From Acorus gramineus (taxonomy: Eukaryota; Streptophyta; Magnoliopsida; Acorales; Acoraceae): 64,000 nt of DNA. Below the pieces are notes generated by a model. That model worked only from the letters and a program-made list of their open reading frames with translations. It did not search any database and was not told where the DNA came from. Where the stretch lies: positions 5,732,484 to 5,796,483 of the forward strand of contig CM060847.1 of NCBI GenBank assembly GCA_030737835.1, in the 5' to 3' direction. The translations under genes were made by a program, and so were the position numbers. Below, one piece after another: positions 1-13,624 of this stretch (position 1 is the first letter of the stretch; each line of letters begins with the position of its first letter).

Positions 1-510
1 TGATATTTAGATTTCAATGTCAGATACAATTGTTCCGCACCCATCTCTTGGAAAGGTAAATATAAATCAAACAGGCAAAGATGATTTTGGTGTTGGAAAA
101 AAACCTAAAACTATGTAAGATCATGAGAGACTCACTAAAAGCAAAGCCCTGTATAAATATTTCACTTTTACATTATCATTGTTTTTAGAAAAAGAACATA
201 TTCATGGCAACCTGATAAATTAACTCACACTGATTGCATTACAATACTAGTGTATAATGCGAATATGAAATACGGAAAATAAAAAAAATTCAATAAAAAA
301 AGAAAAAGAAAAAAGAAAGGAACCATGTTCCCATATGTGTCCGCGCTTCTTCCCCTCTCCCACGTTTCTTACTACATATGCCTCACTGTATTTGGTATGT
401 TATTCAAGATGTTCCTCCTGCTCTATTGCTGAGTCCCAATCTATGCCCTGCTTTATCACAATAACTCCGGAAAAAAAAATGCACATGCCAACCAAAATTT
501 TACCATATCC
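1..510. other. SEC24 3' flank
   Basis: This holds the 3' untranslated and downstream sequence of the minus-strand SEC24 gene, including an A-rich run at about 279-320. No coding sequence with protein support is visible. Confidence 0.5.
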
Positions 511-3500
511 TCATACCGTCGTTTTGTTTTGGATTTGCCGGTGAACATACACAAGAAATTCAACATATGAAAGGCCGGTTGGAGCTTTATCTTCGACCAA
601 ATATGACAAGAATAACATTCCTGCAAGAAATACAAATTTTACTTTAATACAACACATGCAAATACTTACCAAAAAACACACAAATCTAGTTTTCATAGTG
701 GAAGAACCAGACATATAGTATATGGTTCTATCTAACAAGAAAAATGTTGAGATCAAGAGGACTGTTAGATGCATCTCCCATGAGAGAACCATTAACGAGT
801 AAACTGCAGAAAACAGGACATCTTTCAAAGGTTTTAAAACAATGAACATCATCCAACAGAAAATAACTTTACGTAGTATACCATGGGGGCAATGTCAACA
901 TATAGTGAAACCGAGTAGCTAAAATGATTTTGGAAGTTGGCGTGACATGGCATGGGTGATGCATCCACATGTAAAGTTGTGTAGTAACCTCTAACAGAAT
1001 TAATTAATCTATCCATTGTTCAGACCTAAATTTATCAAGCTTGTCAGTGTCTAGGTAATATGAACAAAATGACTGCCAAAAACTAACCTGATGGGTCTCC
1101 TTTTCTACACAACCGCAATCTGCACAGGGGGGGCAAAAAAAGTAGAAGTTTTATGAAACAATGATAAGATGATGATAACACATATTACTAATGAGATTGA
1201 AATATAGAAATTTGCCATACCGAAGGTAGGAGCATCTCTGGCGCCTAACCTCATTAACCACATCATTAAATTTCCTCGATAACTCGTTGTCAAATTGTTC
1301 AACTACAAACTGAGAAGACCAATGAATAAAAAAAAATGTCAACTCGTGATCTACATGTACAATTTACTATGACCCCATTCTCACCTAGAAATATCTATTA
1401 TCAGAGGCTTCTGTGTTTTTTTTTTTAAATCTGATACCAGTATTATAAAAGTTGAAAAGCTGGAAACCCAATATCACAGTATCCTTAGTTTTCAAATCAA
1501 CCATTTCATACAAAAGGATCCAAGAAGTAATCAATATATCTCCATAAAGTCAATAAGTGATAGGTACCTGAGTTGGAAGTCCATCTACAGAAGGAACTCC
1601 AAACAGTTGTATTACTATATTCGAGTCCACTGAGTTCCCAACATATATTAAACTATCCTCTCCATTTTCTAGGAAAAATATACCATCATCTGTAACATGC
1701 TCACTAGAAAGCGGAATCGGAGGTGGAACAAGAGCTCCATCTTCCACCTGCAGTTCCACAATGAAAGCGCATGTTTATAGATGCACAAGTAAAACATACA
1801 ACAAAACCAAACTGTAGGAAAACCAGATCTCACCTTTGAAATAAGATCATGAACAGCCAGCATCCTAGGATATACAAAAGGTATTGTCAAGGGAATAGAG
1901 AGGCAAGCAGCTCGACTGACCCAATAGGATCGATCATCTAACCGGCCATCAGTTCGCAATCCAACACTTTTAATCAACGCTAAAAAGAGGGTAAAAAAAG
2001 AATCAGTAATCTCAAAATATTGTACTAATTTTATCTCATATGAAGAAGTTTGCCTTTCCAACTTATCTACTATTATTGCATACTTAGAACCCAACTGTCT
2101 TGTTGATATTCCTTCAGTGTCATTTTAGATTTTAATAATCCAAATATGGCTAGCAATCATGGAATTAATTCCAACAAACTTGAAATTCCTGGAAGGATAT
2201 TTCTGTATTTTATACATCTAGAATACCATATGGCTCAGATTTCTAGTCAAGAGTGAACAAATATCATAATGGAACCAGCAAAATCTAAATTTCCAATGGC
2301 TGTAAACAATTAAATGATAATAGTCCTCAAGCATTGTCTTAAACAAGAAAGTAGAGCATAAACAGATGCCACCGGAGAAAAACATTACAAGCTCATTCAC
2401 CAAAAATCAGAATGCTTTGCTACAAATCATATAATACAAATTGAGGCACTTTATCATCTTGACAAACTTGCTTCCACCATTCATATTGTTCTCTTTGAGT
2501 TAGAAAAATTAGACCTGATAGTATATTAGTATAAGAATATTTTATTTGTTGCTATTAACATGGAGGAAATTTTCTGACTGAATACATTAAAAGCCGAGCA
2601 GCAAGGGCAAGGAAAAGCCAGCCCAAGTAATTATTTTAACTGAATTTTAATTCCACGTGTCTATTTATTGCTGTACATATTGCCAAAGATTTAACAGAAG
2701 ATTTAAAATTCAAAGATCATATACAAAAGTATCCCAGTCTTGGGAGTTGGGACATATGAAAATCACATGTTAGACACTACATAATTGCGTAACAGACAGT
2801 GTCCATGAGAATTTGCATGAATTAAGAAATGGACATAAGAGAACTTGTTCACGGTCACAAAATCACTTCTGAATGGGTTTCTTTCTGATGTTATTTTCTT
2901 CCAGACAAACACTCTTTTGTTATTAACTGCTCACATATTTTACAGCTGACTGGTAATTCAAAGTAACTGCAATTAAAAAAAAATTGTACCTAGGGTATAT
3001 AGAGGTAGCAGCTTGAGTGCTTCAGGGAGAATCAGCTGCCCAGGTGATGATACAGTAGCGCAAAACTTACGATACGCGTGCAGAATGTTGACACATAGGT
3101 TCATTACTTGATCCCGGATCAGATCTAGATGGGTAGTAGGAATTTCATTTGCAGCTACAAAAGAAAATTTGCACAAACACATTTCAGAAATATAGTGCCT
3201 CAAATTTAAATCTGTGTAAGCAGGGCAACTATGAAATGCAAAATAACTTGTGGAATATAGAAGAAATACCCATCCTCCACATCTAATAATTTAAAAAAGC
3301 AGTATACATCCATGTCCTCCACCCCCACACTATATATATATATAAGAAAAACAGGAAAAGAGAAAATTAAAATGTGATATAAAAACCTCTACCTTGTTTC
3401 AAGAAGCACGCAAACTGCGTATCTAAATCAGCTGCTCGGAAAAGATTGCTAAGATTACTCGTGCAAGGTAATGATAGAGTGGTAACACGAATTCTCCTTT

Positions 3501-6500
3501 GCCCAGATACTGTTGTATAGAGAAGTGCACACTGGACATTGATGCATATAAAGAGATTTTACATTAAATAGCTTTCTCAGTTTAAAAAATGGACAAACCT
3601 AGATATAAACATTGGACAATTATGAACAATATAAAGGGCATACCTGGAAAGCACATTCAGAACCCTCCTGAAATTTATCATCATGTTTAAAACTGACCAT
3701 TATCGTCTTATCACAATCAATCTGCAATGGATATCATTGTTAAACAGATAACACAGTCCCACATGCACACATTCTCCAAGTAAACGTGTACAATATATGT
3801 GCTTCAATAGAACCATAAAGAAGGAAAAAGAAAATACAGAATTTTCATATCGCGACTCTATTTAAGAAACATATATGAGAAAAATACAATCTACTGACCG
3901 CAGGAAGATCAACATCAGTGGGAATGCGCTTGCAAAAGTTTCCAGAATACTCTTGGACTTGTAGGCCCTACAAAGAAAACAGGTCACTGGAAATAAGCAA
4001 CATTATCCAGGCAAGAAAAACAGTTCAAAAGTGGTAAGCAAAAACATCAAGAAAATAAGCAGTAAGGATCTGAACGTGAAATACATATTGACTCACCTGG
4101 CTGCATCTCACACGCATTACAGCCTCAAAACCTTGGGGCCTGCTGACATTCCATCTGAGATCATTGTAAAGCTTGGCGGAATCAGAAACTGCTGAAAATG
4201 GGTGGTAATAATATACCTGCAACCCAAAAAAACAAAAAAATAATGAGTCCATTGCTCCAACACACCCATAGCTGACCAGAAGCATACATATTAGGGATTC
4301 CAACAGAAACCTTACGTATGGCAGAATAAAACACTCCTTTCTTAGGGATACATATACAAATGTATGCTCCAGATGTATTTCTTTAGACGTTAATAACTGG
4401 AATCTTTTCAATTTTATTTAAATTAGAAAACAAGAATACTGTTCTGAAATACCTGTCCACCAGTAATTCTTGGAACAACAGACATTGAAGCAATATCTAC
4501 ATATGTCTGTGCAGTAATGAAAATATCCACGCAAACCTAGGATAGCAATAAAAAGCAAATAGCTTAACAATGTACAAAAACCAATATCAGGGTGAAAATA
4601 ATGAGAAAATCTGGCAACATGAGAACTGCCAACATAATCTCACCTGATGCTCTGCGAACTCCATTGCCATTGTTGTAAGAGTTTTATCAGCTGGTTTAAG
4701 TAATTTGTGTGCTTCCTGGAATTCAATTAAAAGCAGACATTGAAATTTGAAATTGGATATAAGACAAATAATACCTCTAATAATGTAATAACAGGAATTT
4801 TCCAGTTTCGTACTTTGGTTTGAATTTCTAGTTATAATTTAAAATTGATCCATTATATAATCGGATTGTCTTCCAGCTAGAAAGTTGGAATATAATACAA
4901 AAACATACCTGATTCAGCTTCTAGGGAAAAATAACAACAGACTATCCACAAGGACCACAACCATGTAATTAAAGAACCATCAAACTGTACAAGCACCAAT
5001 ACTGAAATCAACTAAAATTACCCATACGTACATGGCAGATCCCTCTTTAGGAAACATGTTTCAATTTTAATTCCACATTCCTCACAGTAATTCATAAAAT
5101 TCGCCCCATTCTTCAAAAATAAATAATCAAAGCCCACCCAACAACACCAGCTGACCCATTCGATGTATGAGAATTGCCTGTAGCATTCACCTCTCCATCA
5201 AACTACCAATATCACCAAAAATCCTCCCATCTATACCTTGAAAATATTTATTATTCTTAGTTTTTTTACAAATGACTTGTCCACCACAAAGACATCCACA
5301 CACAATCATGAATTGCCTAGTCTCATCATTAAGCAGAACAATTCTATTCACTCAATTTCCATTTTGTCATATTAAGAATATTCATCACAACATCCCTTGG
5401 CATCCTTAGTGATGTTTATAAGAAAATTGTATACAGAAAAAAATTGATGTTCTGCAAATTTTAAAAGATCAAACTGCATAAAAAAGATGTCAAACATAAA
5501 AATGTTCCCCATTAACTGGGCATGTCACAAGTATAATGCCACATGAAATAAACTAGTAGTAATGATTGCAGAAGTTCTACATAAACAAAAAGGGAAAATA
5601 GCATTTGAACGAGGGTATAAAGGCATGCATCAAGAGGAGAATTTGTGACAATAAAATTTATTTTACAGATCTAGAAAAACTGAAATGCGGCATCTGATAG
5701 AAATAAAATTAACAAAAGAATCAAGCCCCACAGGAGGGGATGTTTCATAAAAGGAATCTAGTCAAGTTCAGATGCCACAACAAAAGGTAAAATACAGACA
5801 GAAGCCAGATATTAAATGTAAAGTATATAAACCTTTTCACTAGCAGAAATATTTGTTCTTCCTTCAGCTTCTCTGGCAGAAAGAGCTCCAATGCCAACTG
5901 ACGGCAAAACTGCAAACTCTTACAAATAAATGAATAAGATGACATGAAAGATAAAATTCAGATTTGAAGGGAATTTTGGTTGCATTTAAAAATTGAAGAC
6001 ATTGGGAGAAAAGAACAGCTGGTCAAAATGCCAGGATCAGCAAGAATTTAATTAAATGTCTCAATATCTTTTAGCAAACCATAACAAACATAGGGAACCA
6101 TAGGGCTATGTTTATTTCTTTCTTTTTCCTGGTGCATGGGTGTACGTGCGTGTGCATGTATGAGTGTGGGGTGGGGTGGGGTGCATGCATGAATGCGCGC
6201 ATGCATGTGGGTGTCATCAAGTTTTATTACTTCATTACAATTTGGGTGTCATCAAGTTTTATAACTTTATAACAATTCTCAGGAGATACGAAGGACATGA
6301 AAGAAGTGGGGAATATGGAGATGATTAGAAGTAGAAAGAAAATTTAATAAAATAATGTTGAATAGATGGTGGATAATTGTGTTGCTTCTGATTCCCATTT
6401 AAACAGCAGAATGTAACTGGGTTACAATTCTACCAGCAGACAATAATTATGTGAGGATAAACTAGACTAGCACTCTCCAAAGGAGCCAGTAAACATAATG

Positions 6501-9500
6501 AATTAAAAATACCTCCCACTGAATTAAGTAATGGTGCATAATCCTTAAACAATTTGTTTGTTCATTATGGCTTTTTTGGAGAACAAAAATAATTTACAAT
6601 AATTATATCTCTTCGCTTTGGGAAGGAATATGCCGAGAATATTTCATTCTAAAAGTCACTTGTAAGAATTCATACTTCAACCAATGACGATTCTGCTATT
6701 ATTATTCATTCTGAAAGAAATAAATTCAGATATTCAACATATGGGCCCATAAAACTTATCCACTACAGGCAGAGACCCTACATGCGGACATGTAGTAATC
6801 CAAATGGATCAAACTCACCCCCATCACTTCATCAATCCGTCAAATCTTTTGAGAACACCATTCATAATTTTATTCAAGAGATTCCTGATCCCCTCTCGTC
6901 TGTTTTTGCTGAATATTGACTTTTACAATATTTGAGAAATCTTTTCTGGGTTGTTTTGGTAACAAAATACGTATAATTGCAACCACCTCTCCGTCAATCT
7001 CCAACTCTTCAACACTGTGAATGGAGTCATCGGGGACCCATTGAAAGCCTTTCGAGAAATTGAATCAGTAGACGATAAGATGACAAAAAGAACTTGGAGA
7101 ATCATCGAGGGATTGACGGAGTCAGATGTGAGCTGGAGAAGGAACCGGCCAATGGCCAGTGGGCCTGGATTCTCAAAACAATCAAAGGTGAGGGTTTTAG
7201 GTTTGGGGGAGTGTGAAGACATTTGGAGAAAGTGAAGATTGAGACATTCTAACATGTTTGGGTCTCTGGAGAAATTTAACAAATTAGGGCAAGTGGGTGA
7301 CTCAACATGAGTTAAGTCCATTCTAATGAAATTGAACTGTTAAAGGTAAGCTGTTAAGAAGAATATAGATGGCTTTACATCATAACTACCAGGAGACGGC
7401 ATGCACACTGAAATCCACAAATAGTTATTTTCACCACAAATAGTTATTTACTTATGTTCCAAGCAATCCTTTGGTAAATTTTACAAGGAATTTCATAATT
7501 TTTTCTATAGGGGTCAAACTGAAACTGCCCAGAAAACGTAGAGACTTCAGATATCTGGGACTATGTCACACCGCCTGGTGTTAGCACAAAGCGAAGGAAA
7601 TTGAATTATTGTAGTAAGAAAATGCATGGCGATATAAGGGGGTTATATAAATAACCCATATTTACTAGGTAAGAAAAATTCAGTTCAATGGTAGATCAAG
7701 TTACAACACTTGCCTGACTGAAATACAAGAAGTTTTCCTCCTGTGGGCTTAATTGCCAAAAATGAAGCCTGAAACAGTATAAGAAAAAACCACAAATGAT
7801 GTCAGATTTCAACAAGAATCTAATATTTATTTTAACATCTGACACTTCTAAAGATGGCTCCAGGATTTCAATGGGGTTTAACTTGACGAGTAAGTATGGT
7901 CTGATATATACGTCTGGTACTCGAACTACAATGAAAGAGACGGTAAAAGCCTTTTATTGAACACACCTTGATGGCTGCACCTAAAGCAGAGTCCGCAACT
8001 TTATTACTCTGAAACACACTTGGGATACTATCCAATAATTGCTCCAAGTGTTGGCGGCACTAAATCCACAAAAAACATAGATGTTCTTTAATTCTAAGCA
8101 AAAAAAATAAGGAAAATACAATTTTGAGATACAGATAAATAAGTGCTGCCAGCAATCCTGACCTCAGCAAGTTGAACGACTAAATCAGTATGAAGAGGAG
8201 TGTACACATCATTTATATCAGGGACGATGAGCATCAAAGGCTGCCAATAAGAAAGAAAGAAAGAAAGAAAAGAGAAAACACAGTACGGGATCAGTTAAAT
8301 TTTACATGAAAAAAATCAACCTGTTTGTGTGTCTGGTGCAGTGGAGCTTTACTTTGCTATTAATCAATTTTATAGGATGCATGTGAAGCATCTCCAATGA
8401 TGCCTTGGTGATCAATAAAAATGAAATGACATCTAGAGAATTTCCAAAGAATATTTATTTCCTTGTAGTCCATAAAGTACATTCCACTAAACAAATAGGA
8501 AAAATCAAACCAACATAATGAGACGTTTGAATCAATTACCTGTTGTTGTGCTCGTTTCAGATTGTAAAAATGAATAGTCGAATCAAAAGTTGCAACACCC
8601 ACCATTGTCTGAGGACCTTCCTGCAACACCAGATTCATAATCAAACACACTTCATGTGTTATTTCAAGGGATTACAGTAGCGTTTTTGATCCAACAGAAT
8701 CATGGGACTAATTAAAACATTCATTCACCAAACATTAAAATAAAATAATAAAACCACAGAAAAATCCACCTAATAATGCAATAGTGCCTGTCAAACATGC
8801 TCTAATACACCCGGTGGGGTCACATTTGCCAGGAAAGGTTAAATTGATCTTTTACATGGCATTCAATTACAGAACTGATCATTACAACAAGGGAATTAAT
8901 TAAAAAAGGAACTCAATAAAATATTGCTTACGCTCTAAACTAAATTGAGTTTTTCAATAGCATTTAAAAGAAAGCACAATAAAAATTTTTGTATATAAAA
9001 TCCGTCCATGCACAAATTATAGTTGCCAACCCAATAAAATATTGGTTAAGCTCCAAAGACCTACAAACATGAAATATCAGATAAAGCCATCCACTATGCA
9101 CAATTACTAGAGAAAATTTGCAATGACTCATCCACAAATGATCTTTATAAAAATAACGAGTGCAATGGAATTGAAGTTAATCTAAAACACTAGAAGTACA
9201 TAAAATGCATAAGCTTACAGGCAGATCGGCAATAGCTTGGCTGACTGCACTGCAAGCAGCTGCCGTTGCACCGGTTTGCACAGCATTCATGGATACATCT
9301 ATAAGGAAGAAAAAAACAGCAGGCATGGGGTCGCGCACCTGGTGAGAGAAAGATAACATGTGAGTGAGAAAAATTACAACTCAACTATCTTAAATATTAT
9401 TTAAAAACTTATGAAAGAAGGATAAATTTTTTTTACTTGTGATTTTTTACGAATATGAAATACCAATGCAAAATAGACATTCATATAAACAAATCAGCAT

Positions 9501-12500
9501 ATGGATAACAAATGGCATTATATGATCCCAATATCCATGTTATAGGAGATCAACCAACACATACAGAAGTCAAAGTTTGAACCATATAACTTTCAAATAT
9601 CTCCATCTTTCCTGTTACATAATGGCTTCTTGTTCTCATAATCAATTAATTCCACAGTCTGAACAGTGTACCACAGAAAAATATCCAATGAACTTGGGTG
9701 TAAATCACCACTGACAGGTTGTGCTAATGCCTTTCCTACCATTTATAGTACCGCAGTATTAAAGTCATATATGGAATTTTGTATAATTGCAACATCTCCC
9801 ATTCATTTCTTGATACGCAAACATAGAGGCATGCACAGTACACAGGGAAAGTCAAGTATATCTCAGATACATTTACAACTGTCAAACATATGGACTAACC
9901 ATGTATTCCTTGGTAGCAACAAATTCAACTGTTCCTCTACAGAGCTCAGGTCTTTCATCAGCATCCCGGCGCCTACCGTCTGGACCCAAATTGCAATGGT
10001 AGTCTCGAGGTGTCTCACCGGTGAATCCTGCAAGATAAGGTGTCATGCCCTAAGTATGACAAAATACCAATAAATGCATGGCAACTCATTCAAAGACAGT
10101 AAAGTCAGACTAGTCAACAACTTAATTCAGATTGAAGCAGCTCTCTAAGCCATACATTAATCGACAACTAAATCAGACTCAAGCACTAAGCCATACATAC
10201 AGAAACCAAAAATGCCATGAAGACATAGTAGATATCTCTTCTACCATGGACTCTTAGGTGGGTGACATGTTGCGTCATTTTTGTTTTGTACTTTGCTCAA
10301 TTGGGGATTCCCTCTATTTGAAATATAATTGAGGCTGAATGCCTATTTATTCAAAAAATAGTATCTCAACAAGAATTATATGGTATGTTAAAATCAATGT
10401 AAACATAAATAAATTAAAAAAAAAACATAAGTGTCATGAGCATGTCAAAAGAGGTGCCTAATACGAGTGGGACAGTGGGACCCACAGTTCAACATGGTGT
10501 TATAGATATTATTAACCAAATACCAGCCTTGCATTTATTTAAGCTCTTTCCTTTTCCAAAAGTGAAAAGAAACAAATATCACCTATTAGGAAAAGAACCA
10601 AGAGGCAACTCATTGCCACCAAATAAGATATTAAGCAACAGAAGTCATCATATGAGAATTAATTTGGGGGTCATGATAACAGAGAAGGCCTTTAACAGGT
10701 CAATTAAGTAATAGGCTTGTTAATGATTAAGCCATCTTCTGTGAAACACTGAAACTATATCTTGGAGCTGAATAATTCAAGGAACTACAGATATATTTTA
10801 AAGAAGGAACTAATTGGAAGATACTTGGTGCTTACCACATAAATTACAGATAAAACGCTTTCCTTGATCAATGAACTTCATGAAAGGATTTATATAACCT
10901 TTGCAGCGGGAGCACCGAACTGGCCCACTTTCTCCAAAGTCAACTATCTATATATAAAACCAAAGAAATATGTTTCAAGAAACAGGGTTATCTACAATTC
11001 TACAAAAGCATCCTCAATTATCTGTTGACTATATGTTGCGAGCTGTAACTCATATAGAATGCCCCGATACATCAACGAAAGAAAATTTGGTAACTACTTT
11101 TAAAAAAAAATAAAACCATTTGGTTTAAAATCCATGAAGAACAGATATCTACTATGACTGCAAGACAAAATCACATAAACCCGATTCAATTATTAAAGTG
11201 CATGCCAAAGTCACATAAGCTTACCAGGAGTTTGAGTCTTCCAGCACATGCAAATATTGCAAGACAAACTTCTATAACTACATCATAGAATAACTCAAAT
11301 AATATAGTTTCGCTATGATTTGAAAAAAAAAAAAGTGGGAGCCTACCACTGAGTATTTTATTCATAAATTCCAGGATACAACTTTACTCAGCCAGTGTCA
11401 CCAAGAATTTTATTAATAAAATTGTTTCATATGATTGTTTCAGGTAAAAAAATTATAAACTTAGTAAACTGGTTAGAATTATTGTGAAAAAATTGGCCCG
11501 ATCACAACCATCACAATCAAGATTTTTTATGTGAGAGGATTTTTAACCCATTGTCTTAATTGCAGTTCGCTAATCCTCTATCTGCTCCCATAATTCATGA
11601 TCCTGGTTGCCATATGACATTACAATTGGACATATATCTACAGTTACTGGAAACGACTTATGAGCCTGATGATCCAGAATTCCACAGACTGCATATCTAA
11701 TTATGCAGATCTGATCTTGATTCCCAGAGAAGCAGCTCATGCTAACAATCTTCCATAGGAAATGTACACATGGAGGGCAATCATACAAGATAAACTCAAC
11801 TTGTTTTGACTTTTTTTTTTATCTTGTTCAATGATGAGATGGACAAAATCTGCTGAAAATTTGAGAAAAAGTTAATTAAAAAATTATCTTCATCTCCATG
11901 CAAACTCTTCCTTCTTTTCTCCCCGTCAACCTATCCAAACTCACACTAGCGATGAGATTCCATTGCTATTATTATGAAGGTAGGAGAAAAATACATTCCT
12001 GCTATCTTATTTCTTTTCATTTGATTTCCATCAAAAGTCTTAAAAATCCCGAGTGATGATGGAAGAGATTGCATTAGAAGGGTCCAATTATTTCAGCCCG
12101 TTAACAAAAAAAAAAAGAAGGGAATTTAGACCACAAATTCAGGTGATCCATAAAATTTAACACTCACTATTCCTCAAAAAAAAAAAAGAGCACAGATATG
12201 AAGCAGCTCCCACTAACCTGAATCGGGTCATCATTCGGATGAGGAATTGCCAAAGGCTGAACCATCAGAACTAATGGCATGCCAGATGTTGTTAAAAGAT
12301 CTGAACTGCATGGAATCTGAGGTAAAGATCCATTGTTTTAAAACGATATGACAGATCTTACAAAGAAAGTCATGAAAAAGTTGAGCCATTTATCACATTA
12401 CCTGACTTAGGGTACACCTCATGTACCTTGGACTGCAGTTTCCAGTATCTCTGACGATGTATTCACTAGTGGCAGGCTTCAGATATGTAATTGAGCAAAT

Positions 12501-13624
12501 TTAAACACATGAGGAAAGAATAAGAATTATGAAATATACAAAGCATATATCTTGAGAACCCATACCGGCGGGGTATTGGCCTGGTTTCCAACGCGGGTCT
12601 CAAACTCGGCAGGCAAGGCACTCTGCATGGGGCGGGGAATCTGGTCGGGGTCAATCTTCGATGGCACTGATGCAAGCGATCCTGGGATAGGTGTGTGCCC
12701 CATCATTTGGTGCACCGGAGGAACAGGTGGTTGATTCGGAGCCACCCCATGCAACATCGACGGTGGCATCCCATACATCCTAGGCGGTGCTTGCATCCCA
12801 GGACCAACCTATTCAAAATCAAATACCATCAAAAACAAAACAATTATATATATATATTGAAAAAAAAAACAAATTTTTGCCAAATCAAAGTTGATCTCTT
12901 CAGTCACCGGTCTCTGTTGCATCTGCCAAGGAGGAGGGGCGCCAAATGAGGGAGGAGGAGGTGTCGAAGCCGCCATAGGTTGGGCAGGGTATGCCTGTGA
13001 TGATCCGAATGGTGGTCCCATCGGTGGCGGCGGTTGCCCAGCCTGCGGTCCCATAGGGGGACTCCCAGGGAACGGACGGACAGGTTGAGCCATAGATGGA
13101 ATCATGGAAGGAGAAGCCGCCCTCGCCATAGTGGGAGGAAAGCGAGGGGCGCCATCAATCGCAGCAGGAGGCGGTCCATTACTCGTCGGCCCCTGCTGGA
13201 TCGCTGGCTGCGGCGGCCCCCGAGCCATAAACGACAGCTGCGGTGAGCTAGAACCCATCATAGGCGGCTGAGGCGTACCTGAACCCATCATCGGAGGCTG
13301 CGGAGGGCCGGAAGGCATCATCGACGGCGGGGGAGGCCTGGAAGCGAAGGGGGATTGGGACGGGGGAGGGGCGGAGGGCCTGGATTGGGGAGGGGAGGGG
13401 CGGGGGAAGGCGGAAGGAGGGGGAGGGACGCCGGGAGGGAGGTAGGAAGGGGGAGGGGGACGGTTAGCCGACGGATCGGGGACGTACGGCGAAGGGGGGC
13501 GGTGGATCTGGAGATTGTGGAGGTTCTGGGCGAGCGAGCCGGGGCTGGGCTGCGCGGGCGGAGGCGGTGGAGGGGGTTGGTTCTGATAGTACGGAGGGGG
13601 CCTGATCGGCCTCGTAGATGCCAT
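511..13624 (-). CDS. SEC24: Protein transport protein Sec24-like (COPII coat, cargo adaptor), complete, 24 exons
   Basis: Sec24 pairs with Sec23 in the inner COPII coat on ER exit sites and selects cargo. Coding exons, 5' to 3' on the minus strand: 13624-12908, 12808-12566, 12476-12402, 12316-12218, 10947-10836, 10027-9900, 9338-9219, 8620-8540, 8240-8163, 8059-7967, 7768-7714, 5909-5833, 4715-4644, 4536-4453, 4216-4097, 3967-3899, 3721-3644, 3531-3393, 3154-2990, 1979-1834, 1747-1568, 1309-1221, 1119-1088, 620-511. They sum to 3162 nt, 1053 residues, in frame throughout; plant homologues are about 1050-1100. Residues 1-240 are a Pro-rich low-complexity arm. Residues about 379-416 form the zinc finger (VRCSRCKGY and FICNLCG). 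The trunk begins at DPMPAVFFFLIDVSMN, near residue 460; the C-terminal gelsolin-like part ends VHRQIQNKTTV. It resembles the Arabidopsis At3g44340/At4g32640 subgroup. Intron 11 has a GC donor. A CT-rich leader precedes the start codon. Confidence 0.95.
6209..6278. repeat. 35-bp tandem duplication in SEC24 intron 11
   Basis: Two adjacent copies begin GGGTGTCATCAAGTTTTAT. They follow a GT-rich simple-sequence patch at about 6130-6210. The second copy has a few substitutions. Confidence 0.7.
6930..7321 (-). pseudogene. Possible LRR remnant of a TIR-NBS-LRR gene inside SEC24 intron 11
   Basis: A minus-strand open stretch starts MDLTHVESPTCPNL and continues FSRDPNMLECLNLH. This resembles the LRR repeat of plant TNL immune receptors (pattern MDLSHS..L..TPDFSG.PNLE.LNL). 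The rest does not align by eye in any one frame. If real, it is a short decayed fragment carried in the 1.8-kb intron. The match could be chance. Confidence 0.25.
10255..10375 (+). mobile_element. Possible LINE 3' end in SEC24 intron 5
   Basis: The stretch ends TGAATGCCTATTTATTCA followed by an A-rich tail, which looks like the 3' end and tail of a plant L1-type LINE. No coding part and no clear target duplication are visible. Confidence 0.25.

Noticed and set aside
7017..7235. Plus-strand 72-codon open frame in the SEC24 intron
   Set aside because: It has no motif and lies opposite the candidate LRR relic on the minus strand, which is the better though weak explanation.
9666..10073. Plus-strand open frame of 135 codons
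   Set aside because: It overlaps SEC24 exon 6 in antisense and has no recognisable motif.
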